DNA of 30,035 bases from Clostridia bacterium (GCA_017468115.1 JAFUJS010000012.1:1-30035); one strand, 5' to 3'; positions 5,773 through 14,193 are shown, numbered from the stretch's first letter. The notes: generated by a model not told the origin, from the sequence alone. A program made the numbers and translations.

Positions 5773-7035
5773 ATGGCTGTTAAAATACAAAAGCCAAGAG
5801 GCACAATGGATATTTTTCCGAAAGAGGCGCTCGTTTGGCAGAAAATAGAAAAAAAGGCAAGAGAGACAGCAGGTCTTTACGGCTTTGGAGAAATTCGCAC
5901 ACCTACCTTTGAGGAGCTTGCGCTGTTCAAAAGGGGCGTTGGCGAGGTTACTGACGTTGTGCAAAAGGAAATGTACACCTTTACCGACCGTGAGGAGCGT
6001 CAGTTTGCTCTCCGTCCCGAGGGTACTGCCTCAGTAGTAAGAGCAATCATTGAAAACGGCAAGGCGTCCGATGCTATGCCCCTTCGCTACTACTACATTA
6101 TAAATTGCTTCAGATATGAAAAGCCACAGGCGGGCAGAAGCCGTGAGTTCTTCCAGTTCGGCACAGAAATGTTTGGCACTAAGGATGCAAGCGCAGATGC
6201 AACGGTAATCTCCCTTGCAAACAGCCTTATTAAGTCCCTTGATATTAAGGACACACACCTTCACATAAACTCAATCGGCTGTCCCGAGTGCAGGCCAAAG
6301 TACCGTGAGGCGCTTGTTTCCTACTTCAAGGCGCACGAGGACAAGCTTTGCGACACCTGTAAGGAAAGGCTTAAAACCAACCCTCTTCGTGTTCTTGACT
6401 GCAAAAGCCCAATTTGCTCCGAGCTTGCAAAGGGCGCACCCAATACAATTGATTATCTTTGCCCTGAGTGTGATGAGCACTTTGAGGACCTTAAGTCCTA
6501 CCTTGATGCAGAGGGTATCGAATATACAGTAGACACAAGAATTGTAAGAGGTCTTGACTACTACACCAAAACAGTTTTTGAGTTCATTTGTAACAGCATC
6601 GGCGCACAAAGCACAATCTGCGGCGGCGGTCGCTACGACGGACTTATGGAGCAGCTTGGGGGTCCCTCACTACCGGGCATCGGCTTCGGTATGGGTCTTA
6701 CCCGTCTTATTCTTGCAATGGAGGCAAGTGACTCTGCCTTGGTTGATGAGGCACGCCCAACACTCTACATTGCTCCAATGGGCAAGGACGCAAAGAAAAA
6801 GGCACTTGAAATCGTTTCAAGCCTCAGAGACAGCGGCATTTATGCCGAGTGCGATATTTGCGCACGCAGCCTGAAGGCGCAGATGAAATACGCTGACAAA
6901 ATCGGCGCAAAATATACCCTCATTTTGGGTGATAGTGAGCTTGAAAGCGGCAAGGCTCAGCTTAAGAATATGCTCGAAAGCTCCCAAGAGGAAATTCAAA
7001 TCGACGAAATTTGTAGTATAATCCTAAATAAGTAA
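5773..7035 (+). CDS. hisS: Histidyl-tRNA synthetase
   Basis: A class II aminoacyl-tRNA synthetase that charges tRNA-His in the cytoplasm. Class II motif 1 lies in the GTMDIFP region. Motif 2 is FRYEKPQAGRSREFFQFGTE (here AGRS where AGRY is common). The two histidine-specific motifs RGLDYYTKTVFEF and GGGRYDGL are present, and motif 3 is GIGFGMGLTRL. An internal segment carries CPEC, CDTC, a lone Cys pair and CPEC, the cysteine-rich insertion common in Firmicutes HisRS. The C-terminal anticodon-binding domain runs from about residue 325. Length (420 aa) is normal. AGGAGA lies five bases before the ATG. The gene is followed after ten bases by aspS, as in many Firmicutes. Confidence 0.98.
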   Translation: MAVKIQKPRGTMDIFPKEALVWQKIEKKARETAGLYGFGEIRTPTFEELALFKRGVGEVTDVVQKEMYTFTDREERQFALRPEGTASVVRAIIENGKASDAMPLRYYYIINCFRYEKPQAGRSREFFQFGTEMFGTKDASADATVISLANSLIKSLDIKDTHLHINSIGCPECRPKYREALVSYFKAHEDKLCDTCKERLKTNPLRVLDCKSPICSELAKGAPNTIDYLCPECDEHFEDLKSYLDAEGIEYTVDTRIVRGLDYYTKTVFEFICNSIGAQSTICGGGRYDGLMEQLGGPSLPGIGFGMGLTRLILAMEASDSALVDEARPTLYIAPMGKDAKKKALEIVSSLRDSGIYAECDICARSLKAQMKYADKIGAKYTLILGDSELESGKAQLKNMLESSQEEIQIDEICSIILNK

Positions 7036-7045
7036 GGTGAAAAAT

Positions 7046-8827
7046 ATGGACATTTTTGAAAAGAATGATAAGCGCACCCACTATTGTGGCACACTGACAA
7101 CTGAAAACATCGGTCAAAGGGTGTGTGTTCAGGGCTGGGCGCAAAAGCAAAGAGACCTTGGCAGCCTCATCTTTATTGACCTGAGAGACAGAAGCGGCAT
7201 TATTCAGCTTGCCTTTGACGAAAACACAGACAGAGAAATTTTTGACAAGGCATTTGGCGTAAGGGCTGAATTTGTTCTTTGCGCTAAGGGCGTTGTAAGA
7301 GAAAGAGCGACCAAAAACAAAAACATTCCAACAGGCGACATTGAAATTGTTGTTGACGAATTTAAGGTGCTTAACAAGGCTCAAACCCCACCGTTTGAAA
7401 TCAACGATAACGGAGACGTTAAGGCAGAGCTTCGTATGAAGCACAGATACCTTGACCTTCGCCGTCCTTCTATGCAAAGAAATATCATTGCAAGAAGCAA
7501 AATTGTTAACCTTACAAGAAATTACTTTAACGAAAACGGCTTTATCGACATAGAAACACCAAACCTTATAAGACCTACACCGGAGGGCGCAAGAGACTAT
7601 CTTGTTCCAAGCCGTGTTCACAAGGGCAATTTCTACGCACTACCACAGTCCCCACAAATCTACAAGCAGCTTCTTATGTACTCCGGCTTTGACCGCTACA
7701 TACAGATTGCCCGTTGCTTCAGAGACGAGGACCTTCGTGCTGACCGTCAGCCTGAGTTTACCCAAATTGATATGGAAATCTCCTTCACAACCGAGGACGA
7801 GATTATGGCTATCAACGAGGGCTATATGAAGTACATCTTCAAGCACTTTATGAACAAGGAGCTTGAAACACCATTCCTTCGTATGACCTGGCACGAGGCT
7901 ATGGAGAGATACGGCTCTGACAAGCCTGACATTCGCTTTGGCTTTGAGCTTAATAACATCTCCGATATCGTTGCCGGTAGCGAGTTTAAGGTGTTTAGCG
8001 GTGCTGTATCAAACGGCGGATCCGTTCGTGCTATCAACGTTAAGGGCGGCGCTAAGTTCTCCCGTAAGGAAATAGACGCTCTTACAGAAAAGGCAAAGCA
8101 CTACCACGCAAAGGGTCTTGCTTGGCTCAAGATGGCAAACGGTGAAATTTCATCATCCTACGCAAAGTTCCTTTCCGAGGACGAAAATAAGCAAATCAAT
8201 GAAAGACTTGGTCTTGAAAACGGCGACCTTATCCTTATCGTTGCCGATAAAAACAAGGTTGTATTTGATACACTTGGCGCAATGCGTTGCGAGTGTGCAA
8301 AGCGCCTTGGGCTTCTTGACCCTATGGACTTTAAGTTCCTTTGGGTTACAGAGTTCCCACTCTTCGAGTATAGCGAGGAGGACGGCAGATTCTACGCAAT
8401 GCACCACCCATTCACAGCTCCAATGGTTGAGGACTATGAGTTTATCGACTCTGACCCCGGCAGGGTAAGAGCGAGGGCTTACGATATCGTTCTTAACGGT
8501 ACAGAGCTTGGCGGCGGCTCAATCAGAATCAACACCACAGAAATGCAGGAGCATATGTTCAGCGTGCTTGGTATTTCCAAGGAGGATGCAAACGAGAAGT
8601 TTGGCTTCCTGCTTGAGGCGTTCAAGTATGGCGTTCCACCACACGGCGGACTTGCATTCGGTCTTGACAGAGTTGTGGCACTTTTACTCGGTCACGAGGA
8701 CATTCGTGATGTTATCGCCTTTCCAAAGGCTCAAAACGCATCGGAGCTTATGTCCAAGTGCCCATCCTACGCAAACCCAGACGACCTTAAGGAGCTGGGT
8801 ATTGCAATTATCGAAACAGAGGAATAA
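7046..8827 (+). CDS. aspS: Aspartyl-tRNA synthetase (bacterial type)
   Basis: A class II synthetase that charges tRNA-Asp. It has an N-terminal OB-fold anticodon domain (about 1-130: VQGWAQKQRDLGSLIFIDLRD) and a catalytic core with RPTPEGARDYLVPSR, the motif 2 region FRDEDLRADRQPEFTQIDME, the bacterial GAD insertion (about 290-420), then GTELGGGSIRI and motif 3 GLAFGLDRVVALLLG. The ATG at 7046 follows AAGGTGA by five bases; the GTG at 7037 lies inside that site and is rejected, giving 593 aa, the usual bacterial size. I cannot tell by eye whether it is discriminating or also charges tRNA-Asn. It is the second gene of the hisS operon and ends at a hairpin terminator. Confidence 0.97.
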   Translation: MDIFEKNDKRTHYCGTLTTENIGQRVCVQGWAQKQRDLGSLIFIDLRDRSGIIQLAFDENTDREIFDKAFGVRAEFVLCAKGVVRERATKNKNIPTGDIEIVVDEFKVLNKAQTPPFEINDNGDVKAELRMKHRYLDLRRPSMQRNIIARSKIVNLTRNYFNENGFIDIETPNLIRPTPEGARDYLVPSRVHKGNFYALPQSPQIYKQLLMYSGFDRYIQIARCFRDEDLRADRQPEFTQIDMEISFTTEDEIMAINEGYMKYIFKHFMNKELETPFLRMTWHEAMERYGSDKPDIRFGFELNNISDIVAGSEFKVFSGAVSNGGSVRAINVKGGAKFSRKEIDALTEKAKHYHAKGLAWLKMANGEISSSYAKFLSEDENKQINERLGLENGDLILIVADKNKVVFDTLGAMRCECAKRLGLLDPMDFKFLWVTEFPLFEYSEEDGRFYAMHHPFTAPMVEDYEFIDSDPGRVRARAYDIVLNGTELGGGSIRINTTEMQEHMFSVLGISKEDANEKFGFLLEAFKYGVPPHGGLAFGLDRVVALLLGHEDIRDVIAFPKAQNASELMSKCPSYANPDDLKELGIAIIETEE

Positions 8828-8836
8828 AATAATTCG

Positions 8837-8862
8837 GGGGTGCTTACTGCACCCCTGTTTGT
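8837..8862 (+). terminator. Intrinsic terminator after aspS
   Basis: GGGGTGC (8837-8843) pairs with GCACCCC (8849-8855) over TTACT. The following tract TGTTTGTT is only moderately T-rich, so termination may be leaky into the GIY-YIG gene, for which I see no strong promoter. Confidence 0.75.
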
Positions 8863-8913
8863 TAAGAAAAACGAGAAATATATTTATATATTCACATTTG
8901 TTCATATATCGAA

Positions 8914-9174
8914 ATGAAAAATTACACCTACATTTTACTTTGCGCTGATAACACCCTGTATTGCGGTTGGACAAACAACCTTGAAAAAAGGCTTAAAACT
9001 CACAACGAGGGCAAGGGCGCAAAATACACAAGAAGCCGTTTACCTGTGTGCCTTGCTTATTACGAGGAGTTTGAAACCTCGCCTGAGGCACAAAGGCGAG
9101 AGGTACAAATCAAACGCCTAACAAGAAAGCAAAAGCTTGAATTAATATCTAAGAATAAAGGAGAACTAAAATGA
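8914..9174 (+). CDS. GIY-YIG domain protein (UPF0213/YhbQ type)
   Basis: This small single-domain protein (86 aa) has the GIY-YIG nuclease pattern: a YTYILLC strand, Y-C-G-W-T-N-N-L-x-x-R-x-x-x-H (the second motif reads YCG), a GAKYTRSRLP segment with a conserved Tyr and Arg, and an E-x-x-x-x-x-R-E-x-x-I-K helix ending in KQKLELI. Members have the fold of structure-specific endonucleases such as UvrC, but the cellular role of the stand-alone family is unresolved. No strong ribosome binding site precedes the ATG. The stop overlaps the next start (ATGA, 9171-9174), so the downstream flavoprotein is translationally coupled. Confidence 0.9.
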   Translation: MKNYTYILLCADNTLYCGWTNNLEKRLKTHNEGKGAKYTRSRLPVCLAYYEEFETSPEAQRREVQIKRLTRKQKLELISKNKGELK

Positions 9175-10103
9175 GCAGCTTTGAGGATTTAAGAATTGTA
9201 GACAATTTTTATCAAACATCACTTTTCTTCCCAATGCCAACTGTGGTAATCAGTACACTTTGCGAGGACGGGTCAACAAGCCTTGGTCCATATTCTCTGG
9301 TTCAGCCCTACTATGTTGCGGGCAAGGACTGCTATGCAATGCTTTTACAATGCAGAAATTCATCTAATACAGCGCAAAGCATCTTAAGAACAGGCAAGTG
9401 CGCACTTAACTTTATAACAGATGAGCCAAAGTATTTTAAGGAGTGCGTAAAGCTAAGCTGGCCGGGAGATAAGCCCGATGAGAAGATGCCAAAGTGCAAA
9501 TTCAAGCTTGAAAAGAGCATGATTGAGGAAGAAAATCCTGACGACAAGCGCCCAATGGTGCTATCCGAGGCATTTCAGGTTATTGAGTGTACATGGCTAA
9601 GAGAGCTTGACGGTGCTGACAGTGATGTGGCAGGAGAGCTTAACGGCTATGAGCCGCCATACCACGATTTTAACGGTATTACAAGCAAGTTCGGTGCACA
9701 CTTTATTCTTAAAATAGATAAGATTTTAATGAAGAAAAAGTATAGCGATGCAATTATCAACGGCGTTAAGGGCAGAGATTTTCCACATATTCCTGTTGAT
9801 TACGGCTACCGAGACAGCAAAAACTTCTGGTATCATCGCCACAACACAATGAAGGCGGAGCTTTTGCAAATGCGTCAGGCATCCTTGGAGTCTGTAAGAT
9901 ATGCAGCAGACAGAGCAGACGACAAGGTTAAGTTCACAGACGATGCTCTTATGACAGTTCTTGCCGTGCCAAGAGTATTTTTGCCTCTCGTTTTGAAGGG
10001 CTGTGTCAGCTGGGCAAAGGAAAACGGTGTTGAGCTTGTTACTGCCGAGCATATGCAAATTGTCAACGACAAGCGCTCAAAGGAAAAGAAGAAAAAGAAA
10101 TAA
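9171..10103 (+). CDS. Flavin reductase-like (FMN-binding split barrel) protein with C-terminal helical domain
   Basis: Residues 1 to about 200 look like a flavin reductase-like split barrel. They include FPMPTVVISTLCEDGSTSLG (the P-x-x-V-x-x-S-x-x-x-x-x-G-x-x-N/S-x-x-P-like opening), LQCRNSSNTAQSILRTGKCALNFI, and a dimer-type segment ending GAHFILKIDKIL. Such proteins bind FMN and reduce it or use it as cofactor. Residues about 254-295 form an extra domain (A-L-M-T-V-L-A-V-P, then a helix with V-S-W-A-K-E-N-G-V-E-L-V-T-A-E). This pattern resembles the PCP_red domain, in which VPxxxR is followed by an A-x-x-x-G-x-x-x-I-T helix, although the usual Arg after VP is not aligned well. The protein ends in a Lys-rich tail. 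It begins inside the upstream GIY-YIG stop codon and is followed immediately by a bidirectional terminator. Substrate unknown. Confidence 0.78.
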   Translation: MSSFEDLRIVDNFYQTSLFFPMPTVVISTLCEDGSTSLGPYSLVQPYYVAGKDCYAMLLQCRNSSNTAQSILRTGKCALNFITDEPKYFKECVKLSWPGDKPDEKMPKCKFKLEKSMIEEENPDDKRPMVLSEAFQVIECTWLRELDGADSDVAGELNGYEPPYHDFNGITSKFGAHFILKIDKILMKKKYSDAIINGVKGRDFPHIPVDYGYRDSKNFWYHRHNTMKAELLQMRQASLESVRYAADRADDKVKFTDDALMTVLAVPRVFLPLVLKGCVSWAKENGVELVTAEHMQIVNDKRSKEKKKKK

Positions 10104-10129
10104 AAAAATCCCCGTTTTGGGGATTTTTT
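10103..10129. terminator. Bidirectional intrinsic terminator
   Basis: AAAAAATCCCC and GGGGATTTTTT form a perfect stem around GTTTT. It lies between the convergent flavoprotein and ABC operon and ends one base before the permease stop codon. Confidence 0.92.
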
Positions 10130-10130
10130 A

Positions 10131-10955
10131 TTATACAATGCTTGTATTTTTCAGCACAATATTGGAAACTGCACCAAGACCGGCACTAAAGAGTCCGCCA
10201 CCCACAAGGCACAGTAGCGCATGCATAGGTGTGGAGTTCAATGGCGTAACAATAGGAATTACCATAAACAAGAACATTCCTACCATAAATGAAAGAATTA
10301 AGGACAGCCAAAGTCTTTGCTTGGCAATAACACTCATTAAAAGATAGATTGGTATAAACACAAGAACGATAATCATCTTTGAAAGAATGCACATTACAAG
10401 GTTAAAGGCATTAAAGCCCACCATATCAAAGGGCAGGTTGGCTATTCTTCCGCCTATAACAGCACCTACAAAGAAGGCTAAAATCATAAGCGCACCGCCG
10501 AAAAAGCAGACAATGGTTTTTGAAATTACATAATCCGTTTTCTTGGCTCGAACTGTGAACAGACATTTGGAAAAGCCGCTTCTGAAATCCTCGGCTACAA
10601 AAACGCAAACCAAAACCGCAATAAAGAAATAAAGCATATTAATATTGCACATGGAAACAATATCCATTTCCATAGCCTCGGCAGAATTATCTCCCGCCGA
10701 GGAGCTATCACTTACAGAGCCTATAATTTGCCAGGTATTATCAAAGCCCTCAACCGGTATTTCCTCCTTGGTTTCAGGGTCGGTGGTTGTCGTGCCATCC
10801 ATCATAGAGGTCATAACAAGTATGGCAATAGGCATAAGAAGGCAACAGGCAATGAGTATATAGACAAGCGGCATTGTAAGCATTCTGTGAAAATCTACTT
10901 TCAGCATAGTAGATAAGCGCCTGCCAAAGGTGCTTGACTCTGATTTACTATCCAT
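10131..10955 (-). CDS. ABC-2 type permease, second transporter of the operon
   Basis: A 274-aa integral membrane subunit with about six hydrophobic segments. The first follows a basic N-terminal stretch (MLKVDFHRMLTMPLVYILIACCLLMPIAI). A long extracytoplasmic loop (about 50-105) is rich in Thr, Ser and acidic residues. A motif SGFSKCLFTVRAKKTDYVISKTIVC follows the second segment and is shared with the permease at 11870 (SGYVKQLFTTHAKKEDYMISKTITC), so the two are paralogues. Such permeases pair with lantibiotic-immunity or bacitracin-type ATPases. The start overlaps the end of the ATPase gene by eight bases and carries GAAGGAGG, so translation is coupled. This is the last gene of the operon, ending at the shared terminator. 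Confidence 0.85.
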   Translation of the reverse strand: MDSKSESSTFGRRLSTMLKVDFHRMLTMPLVYILIACCLLMPIAILVMTSMMDGTTTTDPETKEEIPVEGFDNTWQIIGSVSDSSSAGDNSAEAMEMDIVSMCNINMLYFFIAVLVCVFVAEDFRSGFSKCLFTVRAKKTDYVISKTIVCFFGGALMILAFFVGAVIGGRIANLPFDMVGFNAFNLVMCILSKMIIVLVFIPIYLLMSVIAKQRLWLSLILSFMVGMFLFMVIPIVTPLNSTPMHALLCLVGGGLFSAGLGAVSNIVLKNTSIV

Positions 10956-11853
10956 TTTTTGCCTCCTTCATAATATCAATATAATACTCCTCAAGACCGA
11001 TTTTGGCGGTTTTAATCTCACTTACAAGAATACCGCTCTCGTATAGATATGAAACGATAAATTCCGGCTCGGTATTATCATAAATACGTATAAATCCGGC
11101 TTCGTCAAGTCTTACATTGGAAAATTTGCCTGAAATAGCTTGTTTTGCACGTTCCATGTCTGGCGCCTTAAGGGCAACATAGGTGGGGCAGCTTGCCTCC
11201 ATTTGCTCGGCAGTCATTTCGCAAAGCATTTTTCCTTGACGAATAATACCATAGTGAGTAGCAATTTTTTCAAGCTCCCCAAGGATGTGAGAGGAAACAA
11301 GCACGGTAACGCCATGCTCCCTTGCAAGAGAGGTAAGAATTTCCCTCATAATTCTCATGCCGTCCGCATCTAAGCCGTTAATCGGCTCATCTAAAACCAA
11401 AAGCCTAGGGTTGCCAAGCAGAGCCATAGCAATGCCTATTCGCTGCTTCATACCAAGTGAGCAGTTTTTGTATTTATTGGAGGCAGCGCCCTCCATTCTT
11501 ACCATTTTAAGCGCCTTTATAATTTCCTCATCAGCATTTTTAATACCAAGGTTATAGGCTTGAAGCTTCATATTGTTCCAAACGCTGTAATTTTGAAAGC
11601 AGCCGGGCGCTTCAATCAAGGAGCCAACGTGGGCACGCACATTCTGGTCGGTGCAGTCCTTGCCAAATAGCTTAACCTCTCCGCCGCTTTTGTGTATCAA
11701 GCCGCAAATTATTTTTTCGGTTGTTGATTTTCCTGAGCCGTTTTCTCCGATAAATCCATAAATTGCGCCCTGTGGCACGGTCATATTAAGTCCCGAAAGA
11801 GCAGTTTTTTCGCCAAAGGATTTTGTTAAATTTTTAATTTCTATTGCATTCAT
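10948..11853 (-). CDS. ABC transporter ATPase, second transporter of the operon
   Basis: The cytoplasmic ATPase subunit of a two-gene exporter. Walker A is GENGSGKST at residues 36-44, the signature is CSLGMKQRIG (an LGMKQ variant typical of lantibiotic and drug-efflux ATPases), Walker B is LLVLDEPINGLD, and the switch His is in VLVSSHILGELEK. The C-terminal third (about 215-301) is the extra domain seen in the BcrA/CcmA-like family, ending in IGLEEYYIDIMKEAKNG. At 301 aa it is full length. AAGGAGGT precedes the ATG. Its closest relative in the window is the ATPase at 12679; the first 50 residues are nearly the same. Confidence 0.92.
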   Translation of the reverse strand: MNAIEIKNLTKSFGEKTALSGLNMTVPQGAIYGFIGENGSGKSTTEKIICGLIHKSGGEVKLFGKDCTDQNVRAHVGSLIEAPGCFQNYSVWNNMKLQAYNLGIKNADEEIIKALKMVRMEGAASNKYKNCSLGMKQRIGIAMALLGNPRLLVLDEPINGLDADGMRIMREILTSLAREHGVTVLVSSHILGELEKIATHYGIIRQGKMLCEMTAEQMEASCPTYVALKAPDMERAKQAISGKFSNVRLDEAGFIRIYDNTEPEFIVSYLYESGILVSEIKTAKIGLEEYYIDIMKEAKNG

Positions 11854-11869
11854 TCTGCTACCTCCTTAC

Positions 11870-12679
11870 TTAATATACGTCACATCTTGAAAGCACAATG
11901 CTGCCAAGAGTATTGTAAATAAGCGTCCAAGCGACAGAGCAGATAAGACATATAAGCACAGTAAGAGGTCCTGCGCTAAGGCAGGCATAAACGCTGGAGC
12001 CGTATAGGAAAATATTAAGCAGGGGGCTGTTTCCCATAAGCGCTGCTGCACCTATAATTAAAATTCCTGTGCCGAAAAAGAAGCTGGAGGCAATGGAAAT
12101 ACCGAAATATTTTCTGAAGATTACATTTAAGAAGGTGTAAAGGCTTGCCCAACCAAGGCTCATTATCATCTTGCCGACAATAGCACAAATTAAGGAAAGC
12201 GGATTTACATCAAAGGAGGTTTTTGCAAATATACCGGCACCAACCCCGCCCAAAAGATAAGCTATACACATACAAGCCATTGCAAATGCGCAGGTAATGG
12301 TTTTTGAAATCATATAGTCTTCTTTTTTTGCGTGGGTTGTAAAAAGCTGCTTCACGTATCCGCTTTTGTAGTCGTGTCCAATGAATATTGATACCATAAT
12401 TCCACCGAAAATAAATACCATATTCATGTTTGCATATTCAGCAATACTGCTAACCACATAAAGAGGCTTATCTGCGGCAATAATTTGCCAAGTATTGGTA
12501 TATATCTGCTCCTGACCCTCGGTGCCCATTGTGCCAAGAATCATAGCAGGTATGATGGCAGAAATACAAAGGAAGATATAGAATAAGGGTGTGTGAAAAA
12601 GACGATAAAAGTCAACGCCCAGCATGCTTTTGATTCTTTTTACAAGACTGGGGGACTCAAAGTGCAAATTTTGTGTCAT
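11870..12679 (-). CDS. ABC-2 type permease, first transporter of the operon
   Basis: A 269-aa membrane protein with about six hydrophobic segments, paralogous to the permease at 10131. It has the same N-terminal layout (SMLGVDFYRLFHTPLFYIFLCISAIIPAMILG), an extracytoplasmic loop that is much shorter here (about 48-75), and the SGYVKQLFTTHAKKEDYMISKTITC cytoplasmic motif. The start codon overlaps the stop of its ATPase by one base (TAATG) and is preceded by AAGGAGGAGG, so the pair is translationally coupled. Sixteen bases separate its end from the second ATPase. The different loop lengths of the two permeases suggest they recognise different substrates, or form a heteromer. Confidence 0.86.
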   Translation of the reverse strand: MTQNLHFESPSLVKRIKSMLGVDFYRLFHTPLFYIFLCISAIIPAMILGTMGTEGQEQIYTNTWQIIAADKPLYVVSSIAEYANMNMVFIFGGIMVSIFIGHDYKSGYVKQLFTTHAKKEDYMISKTITCAFAMACMCIAYLLGGVGAGIFAKTSFDVNPLSLICAIVGKMIMSLGWASLYTFLNVIFRKYFGISIASSFFFGTGILIIGAAALMGNSPLLNIFLYGSSVYACLSAGPLTVLICLICSVAWTLIYNTLGSIVLSRCDVY

Positions 12680-13581
12680 TATTCCTCCTCCTTTTTAGAC
12701 ATTAGCTCAACATAATATTCCTCAAGACCGATTTTATTTTTCTCAATTTCCCTTACCACGTGTCCGTTTTCCATAAGATACTTTACAATTTCGCAAGGGT
12801 CATCCACATCATAAACACGCAGGTACCCGTCTTCCTCTTTAACAGTCTCGTACCTATCCTTTAAGCAGGAAAGTGCGCCGCTTGTATCCTTGGTTTTTAG
12901 GGAAATATAGACACGGGATCGGCTTTCCAGCTCCTTTGCAGACATTTCAACAATCATTTTTCCCTGACGTATAATGCCGTAGTGGGTGGCTATTTTTTCA
13001 AGCTCCCCAAGAATGTGTGAGGAAATTAAAACAGTACAACCGTAATTTTTTGTAATGTCAACAAGTATCTCTCGCATAATTCTCATGCCGTCTGTGTCCA
13101 GTCCGTTAATGGGCTCGTCAAGAATAAGCAGAGCAGGGTCGCCAAGCAATGCAAGAGCAATACCTATACGCTGCTTCATACCGAGAGAGCAGCTTTTGAA
13201 TTTGATATGCTTAGAGTCCTCCATACGAACAATCCTTAGCACACGGTCAATTTCTTCGTCGGGATTTTCAAGCCCCAAATTCAATGTTTGCATACGTAAA
13301 TTCTGATACACGCTGGAGCTTGGAAAGCAGCCTGCGCTTTCGATAAGCGCACCGACTCTGGCACGCACACCCGGGTCTGTATAATCCTTACCAAAAAGCT
13401 TGATTTCTCCGCCGTTTGGCACAAGGTGTCCGCAAATTAGCTTTTCGGTAGTTGATTTACCTGAGCCGTTTTCACCGATAAAGCCGTATATCGCCCCAAC
13501 AGGTACGGTCATATTCAGGTGGTCAACGGCATACATGCCCCGAAAGCTTTTTGAAAGGTTTTTTATTTCAATAGCGTTCAT
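12679..13581 (-). CDS. ABC transporter ATPase, first transporter of the operon
   Basis: ATPase of the bacitracin/lantibiotic-export type. Walker A GENGSGKST is at residues 36-44, signature CSLGMKQRIG, Walker B LLILDEPINGLD and switch His VLISSHILGEL. The 300-aa length includes the usual C-terminal accessory domain ending IGLEEYYVELMSKKEEE. AAGGAG lies four bases before the ATG. The gene follows the repeat protein at 13591 by nine bases, so the order in the operon is repeat protein, ATPase, permease, ATPase, permease. Compared with the other ATPase the N-terminal domain is close and the C-terminal domain has drifted, as expected after duplication with change of permease partner. Confidence 0.92.
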   Translation of the reverse strand: MNAIEIKNLSKSFRGMYAVDHLNMTVPVGAIYGFIGENGSGKSTTEKLICGHLVPNGGEIKLFGKDYTDPGVRARVGALIESAGCFPSSSVYQNLRMQTLNLGLENPDEEIDRVLRIVRMEDSKHIKFKSCSLGMKQRIGIALALLGDPALLILDEPINGLDTDGMRIMREILVDITKNYGCTVLISSHILGELEKIATHYGIIRQGKMIVEMSAKELESRSRVYISLKTKDTSGALSCLKDRYETVKEEDGYLRVYDVDDPCEIVKYLMENGHVVREIEKNKIGLEEYYVELMSKKEEE

Positions 13582-13590
13582 TTTTACTCC

Positions 13591-14175
13591 TTAATTGTTA
13601 CATTCTGTGACAACAACAGTATATTGAGAGTCAAGCCCCTTTTCCTTCAAAAATTTGTTGAACTCCAGTGCAAGCTCCTCTGTGGTATAGGTGCAGGCAC
13701 CACCCTTAGCCTGAGCCTTAGCCCTTGCAATTTGCTCTGCGGTTTTTTTAGATGCTTCCTTAGCGCCCTTCTTCATATTTTCAATAACGAGCATAAGCTT
13801 AGCCTTAAAGCCCTTGGTGTGCAAAAATTCAACAAAATCCTTATTTGCCTCGGCTGATTTTGCTTTTTCCTCATTGAATTTTTGTACATCTGCCTGATGC
13901 TGTATACGTGCAGATTCCGCCATATTATTAAAGGCAAGCTTGAATTTCGCACCAATTCCCTTAGTGTGTAAAAATTCGTTAAATTGGGCGTTCAGCTCTG
14001 CCATTTCGTTTTTGATTTGCTCATTTGTCTTTTCCATTTGGTTTCTTCTCCTTACCTCGATTATTTTTTTATTTTTTTCTGAATGGACAATCAATATTTT
14101 CAGTCGTTGCTCAAAGGTTTTTGCCTGGGAAAATTCTTTTAGGTCATCAATAGTAATTTCATTATTTGTTTCCAT
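13591..14175 (-). CDS. Unknown protein with three FLxxKG repeats, first gene of the ABC operon
   Basis: I do not recognise this 194-aa family. It has no signal peptide or membrane segment, is rich in Lys, Glu and Ala and should be largely helical or coiled coil. A unit with the core F-x-x-F-L-x-x-K-G occurs three times: FNEFLHTKGIGAKFKLAF (from residue 65), FVEFLHTKGFKAKLMLVI (from 114) and FNKFLKEKGLDSQYTVVV (from 172). The first two also share a following N-M-x-x-x-A. Spacing is 49 and 58 residues, and the linker between units is basic and Ala-rich. There are two plausible starts: ATG at 14175 (AAGGACGG upstream) and Met47 (ATG at 14037), which has its own AAGGAGAAG at good spacing. So two isoforms are possible. 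Its position right behind the TetR operator and nine bases before the ATPase suggests a job tied to the transporter or its substrate; that is inference. Confidence 0.75.
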   Translation of the reverse strand: METNNEITIDDLKEFSQAKTFEQRLKILIVHSEKNKKIIEVRRRNQMEKTNEQIKNEMAELNAQFNEFLHTKGIGAKFKLAFNNMAESARIQHQADVQKFNEEKAKSAEANKDFVEFLHTKGFKAKLMLVIENMKKGAKEASKKTAEQIARAKAQAKGGACTYTTEELALEFNKFLKEKGLDSQYTVVVTECNN

Positions 14176-14193
14176 AAAACCGTCCTTATTATT

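Noticed and set aside
6962..7621. 219-aa minus-strand ORF across the hisS-aspS junction
   Set aside because: It lies antisense to two certain synthetase genes, is low in recognisable motifs and rich in Val, Asn and Phe, as expected from the reverse reading of such genes.
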